Shown in pieces: positions 15,748 through 21,503 of a DNA stretch of 23,901 nucleotides (positions within the stretch are counted from its first letter, which is position 1; every line of letters begins with the position of its first letter). The notes below the pieces were generated by a model, which saw only the letters and a list, made by a program, of their open reading frames with translations, ran no database searches and was not told where the DNA came from. The position numbers and the translations under genes were made by a program. The DNA is from JAAYZK01 sp964535025 (GTDB lineage Bacteria > Planctomycetota > Phycisphaerae > SM23-33 > FEN-1343). The stretch covers positions 1 to 23,901 of the forward strand of contig CAZHRW010000212.1 of assembly GCA_964535025.1 (NCBI GenBank), written 5' to 3'.

Positions 15748-16308
15748 TCACTTGAGCATGCCGCTGCGCTTGGCGTAGTCGAAGACGCCGCCGGCCTCGA
15801 CGATCGGGCCGACGTCGCCGAGGGGCTTGAGGGCGAACGATTCGCCGGTGGTATGGTCGATCAGCCGCTCGGCCTCGAGATCGACCTCGACATCGTCGTC
15901 GGTGTTGACGCGGCCGACGAGGCGTTCGGCGGTCTCGACGGGGACGAGGTAGCCGCCGTTGATGCTGTTGCGGTAGAAGATCCGCGCGTAAAACTCCGCG
16001 ACGACCACCCGCACGCCGGCCTCGCGAATCGCCAGCGGCGCGTGTTCGCGGGAGCTGCCGCACCCGAAGTTCTTCCCGCCGATCACCACGGCGAACTCGC
16101 TGGTGAACTTCCCTTCCTCGACGAACCGGATCCCCCCGTCCGGCAGGCCGGACTGGGCCAGGGGCACCCCGCTGAGCGCGTGCATGCCGAAGTATTTCCG
16201 CTCGCCGGCGTCGGCGGGGTTGTAGCTGAGAAACTCGGCGGGGATGATCTGATCGGTATCGACGTCGTCGCCGACGACGAACGCCTTGCCGCGAATGCGC
16301 TTGTCCAT
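15748..16308 (-). CDS. leuD: 3-isopropylmalate dehydratase, small subunit
   Basis: 186 residues, ATG at 16308 with GAGAGG about 9 nt upstream. The small (swivel-domain) subunit, with LeuC, isomerises 2-isopropylmalate to 3-isopropylmalate in leucine synthesis. GDDVDTDQIIPAEFL at the start and GGKNFGCGSSREHAPLAIREAG in the middle are diagnostic; FYARIFYRNSINGGYLVP completes the substrate-binding face. The compact length and sequence fit the LeuD/HacB-like type of about 160-190 residues rather than the 200-residue proteobacterial form, so homoaconitase or another IPMD-like substrate cannot be excluded. The large subunit gene is not adjacent: upstream is a 0.8-kb gap and then nrdJ. The frame is open to 16455, but that extension is palindromic repeat DNA. 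Confidence 0.92.
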   Translation of the reverse strand: MDKRIRGKAFVVGDDVDTDQIIPAEFLSYNPADAGERKYFGMHALSGVPLAQSGLPDGGIRFVEEGKFTSEFAVVIGGKNFGCGSSREHAPLAIREAGVRVVVAEFYARIFYRNSINGGYLVPVETAERLVGRVNTDDDVEVDLEAERLIDHTTGESFALKPLGDVGPIVEAGGVFDYAKRSGMLK

Positions 16309-16344
16309 GCGATGGAGCCTCTCTACGGGGAACGCGTTGTCAGG

Positions 16345-16361
16345 CCCGCCATTGTAGCGGG
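16345..16361 (-). promoter_or_regulatory. Candidate leuD -10 inside a small inverted repeat
   Basis: On the minus strand TACAAT (16351-16356) lies 42 nt upstream of the leuD ATG. It is framed by CCCGC (16345-16349) and GCGGG (16357-16361), a 5-bp dyad that could serve as an operator. No clear -35 is visible, so the promoter call rests on the -10 alone. Confidence 0.4.
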
Positions 16362-16414
16362 GCTCCAGGCCGGAGGCCAGACCGTTTGCCCACTGGACAT
16401 GCGGAGCCATCGGC

Positions 16415-16600
16415 AAATCCGAAACTCGAAGCACGAAGCACGAAACAAATCTCAACCGGACAAAAAAACAAACGAAGAAACGGCCGAGCCCCGTCGTTGG
16501 GTGCTTTTCGCTTTTGTCGTTTGGCCGTTCACGTTTATCCGTTTTGTCGTTTCATCTGTTTCGAGTTTGTTTCGGTTTTCGTGCTTCGGATTTCGGATTT
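16415..16600. repeat. AT-rich imperfect inverted repeat element
   Basis: The left arm (about 16415-16485) begins AAATCCGAAACTCGAAGCAC and ends CGGCC; the right arm (about 16523-16600) begins GGCCG and ends GTGCTTCGGATTTCGGATTT. The outer 25-30 bp pair well (AAATCCGAA, CGAAGCACGAA) and the inner parts less well; the loop is about 37 nt. The left arm has a tandem GCACGAA duplication. Base composition is clearly lower in GC than all neighbouring genes. Its conceptual translations (FRISNA, RNSKHEARNKS) recall a family of palindromic repeats I know from uncultured planctomycete and related genomes. It has no transposase; a MITE-like or REP-like element is likely. Confidence 0.65.
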
Positions 16601-16671
16601 CCAACGCACTACCTTGGCATGCAATGTGCGGGTTCAGTCGGCATGCCCTGGAGTTCGGCCCCGGCCTCAAC

Positions 16672-16721
16672 AAAAAAACCCGACGCCCAGGTGGAGGGAG
16701 ACCTGAACGCCGGGCGTTTTT
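16672..16721 (-). terminator. Intrinsic terminator downstream of nrdJ / end of candidate small RNA
   Basis: On the minus strand, a 15-bp stem with G-U pairs, an 8-nt loop and TTTTTTT (16672-16678) form a good rho-independent terminator. The A5 stretch on the other side (16717-16721 on the plus strand reads TTTTT) makes it potentially bidirectional. It separates nrdJ from leuD. Confidence 0.7.
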
Positions 16722-16775
16722 GCCGCATCCCACGACGCAGGTGGAGGGAGACCTGCGCGTTATGGGGTGCAGCGG
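16672..16775 (-). ncRNA. Candidate small RNA: two tandem hairpins with anti-Shine-Dalgarno loops
   Basis: Read on the minus strand, a first hairpin (16775 to 16722) has a 7-bp top stem CGCAGGT/ACCTGCG, an imperfect lower stem and the loop CTCCCTCC (16743-16750). A second hairpin (16721 to 16672) has the identical loop (16693-16700), a 15-bp uninterrupted stem if G-U pairs are allowed, and a tail of seven U. The shared 18-bp core CAGGTGGAGGGAGACCTG (plus strand) occurs at 16688-16705 and 16738-16755, exactly 50 bp apart. The loop is complementary to GGAGGGAG, that is, to Shine-Dalgarno-type sites. The minus strand is favoured because the plus strand turns four G-U pairs into A-C mismatches. 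No good -35/-10 was found (TAGAAC at 16779-16784 is possible), so the RNA could also be processed from the nrdJ 3' region. Confidence 0.45.
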
Positions 16776-17135
16776 ACAGTTCTATGCTCTCTGGACATGG
16801 CGCGGCGTCTCGGCAAAGATATCACATGGGTGCCGGATACCCGCCCCTTACTGAGTCGAGTCGCGTCCTGCTTGCGCTCCCCGCGGCGCGGTCGGCATCC
16901 CGATAGTTGGCCCCGCAAAGGCGACCCGTTGTCGTGTCCAATGCTATATCACATTGGGACTTCGAAGGCAATAGTCCATCGCTCGCAACCGCCCGGGATC
17001 GGTCGCCGCCAGGGCGGCGACCGGCCCGGACGCTTCCCATCCCTGGTCCGTCGAAGGCAGCGCCAATCCGTGCACTGCCCTCCAACCGTTTCATCCAACC
17101 CCGGGCCCGCGACCCGGGCCGCTCGCCCGCAGTCG
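16776..17135. other. Gap between nrdJ and the candidate small RNA, with hairpins
   Basis: No supportable gene in 360 bp. It contains a perfect 10-bp stem CGGTCGCCGC/GCGGCGACCG with a 4-nt loop at 17000-17023, a weaker dyad GTCCAATG / CATTGGGAC at 16936-16960, and paired CCCGGG words near 17101-17119. None is followed by a U-run on the minus strand. They could stabilise the nrdJ 3' end or assist termination. Confidence 0.5.
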
Positions 17136-20100
17136 CTAAGAGCACCCGAGCGAATTGCCGCAGTTGTAGCACTTGTAGCAGTTCCCGTTCCGCACGGTGA
17201 TACTGCCGCAAATGTCGCAGGGAGGCGCATCCTCCTGGAAATGGGAGAACTGTTGATCCACCCGTATGTCGGCGCCCGGGGTGGGCGCCAGTTGTCCCCG
17301 CCTCGTGCGCGGCGCCGTGGCCATCGGCTTGCGGATGGCTCCCGGGTTTGCGGTCGAGCGGGCCGACATTGCGCCGACGGGCTTTGAGACGTCCTTGTCG
17401 GAAGCCTCGCCGGCGCGGCTAGGATCCGAGGTGGCGTCTTCCGTGACAACCTCGGGCGCTGCTGAAGACGTCGCTTCCGCCGGTTCGGCGGTCCCGCCGC
17501 TGCGGGCGGGCCGCTGGGGCAGGTTGGCCTTCCTGTAGTCGTCCAGGAAACGCAGGCCTAGCCAGCGGAAGATGTAATCGACGATGCTCTTGGCGAACGG
17601 GATGTCGCGATTGGCGGTCATCCCGCTGGGCTCGAAGCGCTGGTGGCTGAACTTCTTGACCAGCCCGTCCAGCGGCACCCCGTACTGCAGGCACAGGCTG
17701 ATCGCCGTGGCGAACGCATCCATCATGCCGCCGACCGTCGAGCCTTCCTTGGCCATGGTGATGAACACCTCGCCCGGCGAGCCGTCCTCGAACAGCCCGA
17801 CGGTGATGTAACCCTCGTGGCCGGCGACGTCGAACTTGTGGGTGATCGACTCGCGGGTGTCGGGCAGGCGGTGGCGGTGCGGCTGGCGCATCGCCTCGGC
17901 GACCGCCTCGGCGATCGCGGCGTCCGTATCGCTCGCCGCGGCGGCCTTGGTGGGCTTCTTGGAGGTGTTGACCGGCTGGCTGCGCTTGGAGCCGTCGCGG
18001 TAGATCGCCACCGCCTTGAGCCCCAGCCGCCAGCCCTCGGTGTAGACCTGTCGGATGTCGTCCCGGGTCGACGTCTTGGGCATGTTGACGGTCTTGGAGA
18101 TCGCCCCCGACAGGAACGGCTGGACCGCGGCCATCATGCGAATGTGGTCCATGTGATGGATACTGCGATGGCCGTTGGCGGGCTTGAACGCGCAGTCGAA
18201 GACGGGCAGGTGCTCTTCGGCCAGGTGCGGCGCGCCCTCGATGGTGTCGTGGTTCTCGATGTAGTCGACGATCTCGGCGACCTGCTCGGGCGGGTAGCCC
18301 AGCCGCCTGAGCGCCTGGGGGACGGTGCGGTTGACGATCTTGAACATCCCCCCGCCGGCCAGCAGCTTGTACTTGACCAGGGCGATGTCCGGCTCGATGC
18401 CGGTGGTGTCGCAGTCCATCATGAAGCCGATCGTCCCGGTGGGCGCCAGCACGCTGACCTGGGCGTTGCGGTAGCCGTGCTCCTGCCCGGCGGCGATCGC
18501 CCGGTTCCACGCGTCGGCCGCCGCGTCCAGCAGGGGCGCCGGACACAGATCGGCGGCGACGGCGTCGACGGCGGCGCGGTGCATGCCCATCACGTTGAGC
18601 ATCGGCTCGCGGTTCTCGGCGAACGCCTCGAACGGCCCGAGGGCCCCCGCCAGCTCGGCGCTGGCCTCGTAGGCGGTGCCGGTCATGACCGCGGTGATCG
18701 CCCCGGCCAGGGCGCGTCCGGCGTCGCCGCCGTAGGGCAGGCCGAGGCTCATCAACAGCGAGCCGAGGTTGGCGTAGCCCAGCCCCAGGGGACGGAAGCG
18801 GTGGCTGTTGGCGCAGATCCCCGGCGTGGGGTAACTGGCGTGGTCGACCAGAATCTCCTGGGCGATGACGAACAGGCGCACGGCGGTGCGGAACCGCTCG
18901 ACGTCGAAGCTGCCGTCCTCCCGCCGGAACTTGAGGAGATTCAGGCTCGCCAGGTTGCAGGCCGAGTCGTTGACGAACATGTACTCGCTGCAGGGGTTCG
19001 AGGCGTTGATCGTCCCGGAGTTGGGGCAGGTGTGCCACTTGTTGATCGTGGAGTGATACTGCACGCCGGGGTCGCCGCAGACGCGGGTGCCTTCGGCGAT
19101 CAGGTCGAGCAGTTCCGACGCGCGGTAGCTGGCCGAGGGGTTGCCGGTGGTGACCTCGTAGGTCTGCCAGGCGTGGTCGGCGAGGGCGGCCTCCATGAAC
19201 TCGTCGGTGACCCGGACCGAGAGGTTGGCGTTCTGGAACATCACCGAGCCGTACGCCTCGCCGTTGTAGTCGCCCTCGTAGCCTTCCTCGATGAGCGCCC
19301 AGGCCTTCTTCTCCTCGTTGGTCTTGGCCTCGATGAATTCCCGGATATCGGGGTGATCGCACCGCAGGGACTGCATCTTGGCGGCGCGCCGGGTCTTGCC
19401 GCCGCTCTTGACGACGGCGGCGACCTGGTCGTAGACCCGCATGAAGCTCAGCGGCCCCGAGGGCGTGCCGCCGCCGGCGAGCTTCTCGCGACTGGACCGC
19501 AGGCTCGACAGGTCGGTGCCCGTGCCGGAGCCGAACTTGAAGAGCATCGCCTCGCTCTTGGCGAGATCCATGATGCTCTCCATGTTGTCGGCGACGCTCT
19601 GGATGAAGCACGCCGACGCCTGGGGATACTCGTAACCCCGCTCGTTCCGCACCGGCCCGCCGGCGGTTGCGTCCCAGCGGGTGTTGCCGTTGCCGCCGTC
19701 GATGCCGTACTCGTGGAACAGCCCCACGTTGAACCACACGGGCGAGTTGAACGCGCCGTATTGGTTGACGCACAGCCAGGACAGCTCCTGGTAGTACACG
19801 TCGGCGGTCGCGGCGTCCATCAGCCCGTCGTCGCGGGCCCAGTTGGCCAACGTCCGCGTGACGCGGTGGATCAACTGCTTGACCGACCGCTCCCGCTCGC
19901 TCTTGGCCGCGTCGCCGTAGAAGTACTTGCTGACCACCACGTTGGTGGCCAACTGGCTCCAATCGGCGGGGACCTCCACGTCGCGCTGCTCAAAGATGGC
20001 CTCGCCGTCGCTGCCCCGGATCGATGCGCAGCGGGTTTCCCACGTGATCTGATCAAACGGATGGACCCCCTCGGTGGAGAACGTCCGTCGAATCTCCAGA

Positions 20101-20177
20101 CCCGACGCGGCCGGTCCTTCCGTGACCTTGCCGTCGGGCGTTTGCCTCTGGTTTTCTGCGGCTGTCTGATCCTTCAT
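17136..20177 (-). CDS. nrdJ: Vitamin B12-dependent (class II) ribonucleoside-diphosphate reductase
   Basis: 1013 residues from the ATG at 20177, with GAGGAG 7 nt upstream; the frame opens to 20222, but the extension has no family character. It makes deoxyribonucleotides using adenosylcobalamin to generate a thiyl radical, so it needs neither oxygen nor an NrdB subunit. NPCSE around C396 holds the radical Cys with its Asn and Glu partners, and APTGTIGFMMDCDTTGIEP is the phosphate-binding part. A TSCPD-type domain (STVGGMMDAFATAISLCLQYG, then FEPSGMT) follows. A low-complexity Ala/Ser/Thr/Pro linker of about 90 residues leads to a Cys-rich C-terminus (CDICG, then CYKCYNCG, then GCS), which carries the redox-active and probable zinc-binding cysteines. 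NrdR-like sites lie about 220 nt upstream. Confidence 0.97.
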   Translation of the reverse strand: MKDQTAAENQRQTPDGKVTEGPAASGLEIRRTFSTEGVHPFDQITWETRCASIRGSDGEAIFEQRDVEVPADWSQLATNVVVSKYFYGDAAKSERERSVKQLIHRVTRTLANWARDDGLMDAATADVYYQELSWLCVNQYGAFNSPVWFNVGLFHEYGIDGGNGNTRWDATAGGPVRNERGYEYPQASACFIQSVADNMESIMDLAKSEAMLFKFGSGTGTDLSSLRSSREKLAGGGTPSGPLSFMRVYDQVAAVVKSGGKTRRAAKMQSLRCDHPDIREFIEAKTNEEKKAWALIEEGYEGDYNGEAYGSVMFQNANLSVRVTDEFMEAALADHAWQTYEVTTGNPSASYRASELLDLIAEGTRVCGDPGVQYHSTINKWHTCPNSGTINASNPCSEYMFVNDSACNLASLNLLKFRREDGSFDVERFRTAVRLFVIAQEILVDHASYPTPGICANSHRFRPLGLGYANLGSLLMSLGLPYGGDAGRALAGAITAVMTGTAYEASAELAGALGPFEAFAENREPMLNVMGMHRAAVDAVAADLCPAPLLDAAADAWNRAIAAGQEHGYRNAQVSVLAPTGTIGFMMDCDTTGIEPDIALVKYKLLAGGGMFKIVNRTVPQALRRLGYPPEQVAEIVDYIENHDTIEGAPHLAEEHLPVFDCAFKPANGHRSIHHMDHIRMMAAVQPFLSGAISKTVNMPKTSTRDDIRQVYTEGWRLGLKAVAIYRDGSKRSQPVNTSKKPTKAAAASDTDAAIAEAVAEAMRQPHRHRLPDTRESITHKFDVAGHEGYITVGLFEDGSPGEVFITMAKEGSTVGGMMDAFATAISLCLQYGVPLDGLVKKFSHQRFEPSGMTANRDIPFAKSIVDYIFRWLGLRFLDDYRKANLPQRPARSGGTAEPAEATSSAAPEVVTEDATSDPSRAGEASDKDVSKPVGAMSARSTANPGAIRKPMATAPRTRRGQLAPTPGADIRVDQQFSHFQEDAPPCDICGSITVRNGNCYKCYNCGNSLGCS

Positions 20178-20395
20178 CGACCACTCCTCGTCGCAACCGC
20201 GCCGCACCAAGCGTGCGCACACCCATCAAACCTGTCGCCTTGTGACTTCCGTGACACAGAACGAACGTCCTGAAACCTGATTGGTGCCAACCCTAAGACG
20301 AACGTGACCTTACCGCGGTTTCCCGACGAGTCCTCGCTTGAACTGCCGTCACCGTCCCACTGACACGTTTTCTTAGCAAGGCATAAACAAAAGGT
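20178..20395 (-). promoter_or_regulatory. Long nrdJ leader region
   Basis: If transcription begins at the extended -10 near 20436, the leader is about 250 nt, unusually long for this window. It contains small dyads (for example CAGGACGTTCGTTCTG on the minus strand), but I found neither the B12 box nor the conserved core of a cobalamin riboswitch. Its purpose is unresolved. Confidence 0.35.
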
Positions 20396-20442
20396 ACCCA
20401 ACATGTGGTAGTAGTCAAGACTTTTTGCTCTAAATATTGTAC
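20396..20442 (-). promoter_or_regulatory. Tandem NrdR-box-like sites at the nrdJ promoter
   Basis: Read on the minus strand, box 1 GTACAATATTTAGAGC (20427-20442) and box 2 CTACCACATGTTGGGT (20396-20411) match the NrdR consensus acaCwAtATaTwGtgt at about 11 and 10 of 16 positions, including the core C, A, AT, T and G. They are separated by exactly 15 nt (31 bp centre to centre), the known spacing of NrdR box pairs. Box 1 overlaps the -10. NrdR represses ribonucleotide reductase genes when dATP is high. Confidence 0.6.
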
Positions 20443-20444
20443 CA
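20436..20444 (-). promoter_or_regulatory. Extended -10 promoter element of nrdJ
   Basis: TGGTACAAT on the minus strand is a TGn-extended -10, identical to the one ahead of the first gene in the window (136-144). The nearest -35-like TTGTGA is 20 nt upstream, too far for standard spacing. An alternative TTGACT at 20413-20418 has no good -10 downstream. Confidence 0.5.
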
Positions 20445-20618
20445 CTTCGCAAGCTCCGGCATCACAAGGATTTTGGGCCGCTGCGGCGGATATTCAACAT
20501 CTTTCAATACCCGCTTTCCAACGGCGCGTCCACGGCTTTTCGCGCTATTGAAGGCAGATACGCGCCCACGCGGGCCTCTCAGCGGTCCGCGCACCCATTA
20601 TTCGACTGCCGTCCGTTG
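20445..20618. other. Gap between bshB1-like gene and nrdJ promoter
   Basis: I see no gene, terminator or convincing repeat here. It is the transcribed 3' side of the bshB1-like gene and the upstream side of nrdJ. Confidence 0.5.
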
Positions 20619-21311
20619 TCATACCAGTGTGTCGAGATCACTGACGGCGATCGGCTCGTCGGTGTAGAACGGCTCGGCGGCCCGCCGGCCGATCCGCGAG
20701 CCGAAGTAGGCGTCGATCCGCGCGACCAGGTCGGGCACCGAGCCGGGCCGGTCGCGACCGACGTAGAACTGGCTCTGGTAAGCGTCGATGGCGCTGCGTT
20801 TTGCCTCGATGTGATCGCTGGTGTCGATCACGAACGTCGGCTGGATGTTGACCATCAGGTGCGTGCAGTAGAACTGCACCACCCGCGGCGGATACCACGG
20901 TTCGCCGGGGATGTCGGTCTTGGTCAGTTTGGCATCGAACCGGGCGCGGATCGCCAGCTCATGCACCGCCAGGTGGTCCGGATGGGCATCCAGGCGAAAC
21001 GGGATGAATAGCACCTTCGGCCGGTGGCGGCGGATGACGGCGGCCACGAGCTTGCGATTGGGGATGCTGACCTCCAGCCAGCGGTTGGGCAGGCCGAGGT
21101 TCTCCCGCCGGGGCTGGCCCAGGGCCGCGTTGGCCGCGGCGGTTTCGGCGGCCCGCGTCGCTTCGTCGCCGTAGGGCGTCGGCTCCCCCCTGGTTACGTC
21201 CACGATCGCCACGCGACGGCCCTCGGCGACCAGCCGGGCGATCGTCCCGCCCATGGCCAGCTCGGCGTCGTCGGGGTGGGGAGACAGGACCAGTGCGTCG
21301 GCCTCGGCCAT
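20619..21311 (-). CDS. bshB1: LmbE/PIG-L family deacetylase, BshB1-like (bacillithiol biosynthesis)
   Basis: 230 residues, ATG at 21311 with AAAGGAAT 7 nt upstream. The family are zinc-dependent GlcNAc-type deacetylases. SPHPDDAELAMGGT (H12, D14, D15) and AHPDH (H110-H113) are the metal and catalytic motifs. The middle and C-terminal parts (RHRPKVLFIP, then FVIDTSDHIEAKRSAIDAYQSQF, then RIDAYFGSRIG and AEPFYTDEP) follow the BshB1 pattern closely, including length. BshB1 removes acetate from GlcNAc-malate to give GlcN-malate, the second step to the thiol bacillithiol. bshA and bshC are not in the window, so a detoxification or other amidase role of the same family remains possible. It ends 175 bp from the nrdJ promoter, with no clear terminator. 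Confidence 0.85.
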   Translation of the reverse strand: MAEADALVLSPHPDDAELAMGGTIARLVAEGRRVAIVDVTRGEPTPYGDEATRAAETAAANAALGQPRRENLGLPNRWLEVSIPNRKLVAAVIRRHRPKVLFIPFRLDAHPDHLAVHELAIRARFDAKLTKTDIPGEPWYPPRVVQFYCTHLMVNIQPTFVIDTSDHIEAKRSAIDAYQSQFYVGRDRPGSVPDLVARIDAYFGSRIGRRAAEPFYTDEPIAVSDLDTLV

Positions 21312-21330
21312 CGTTATTCCTTTCGCTGCG

Positions 21331-21344
21331 GGGGCGATCGCCCC
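21331..21344. promoter_or_regulatory. Perfect 14-bp palindrome upstream of bshB1-like gene
   Basis: GGGGCGATCGCCCC is a perfect palindrome beginning 19 nt upstream of the ATG, between the ribosome-binding site and any promoter. It contains the octamer GCGATCGC. An operator or a methylation site is possible; nothing links it to a named regulator. Confidence 0.4.
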
Positions 21345-21402
21345 GCCGCCGAGCCTAACATCTCGACCGCCGCAGGGCAATCGGGCGGGCGCGCGAGTGA
21401 TT

Positions 21403-21431
21403 TTGGTTCACGATCGCGCCGAAGATACTGT
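21403..21431 (+). promoter_or_regulatory. Weak candidate promoter of the HEAT-repeat gene
   Basis: TTGGTT (21403-21408) and TACTGT (21426-21431) at 17 nt spacing are poor matches but correctly placed about 70 nt before the ATG at 21504. Confidence 0.3.
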
Positions 21432-21503
21432 AAACTCGGGACTGTCGTCTCGCCCGTCCCCGTCATCGTCGTCGGGGCGGTCGCGACGCGAGGACCGTCG
21501 CCC

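Noticed and set aside
16688..16755. Two identical 18-bp palindromic units considered as a CRISPR array
   Set aside because: There are only two copies, no further periodic repeats and no cas genes; the pattern fits tandem RNA hairpins better.
16386..16854. Small open frames in the leuD-nrdJ gap
   Set aside because: They translate the palindromic repeat and the hairpin region in several frames and show no protein-family character.
17643..20273. An 876-residue plus-strand open frame opposite nrdJ
   Set aside because: Its sequence is the antisense shadow of nrdJ, with His/Asp/Val/Gly bias and no family motif.
20413..20418. TTGACT on the minus strand as the nrdJ -35
   Set aside because: No acceptable -10 lies 16-18 nt downstream; the extended -10 TGGTACAAT is the better candidate.
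20178..20430. Cobalamin riboswitch upstream of nrdJ
   Set aside because: I could not find the B12 box or the conserved core sequences on the minus strand.
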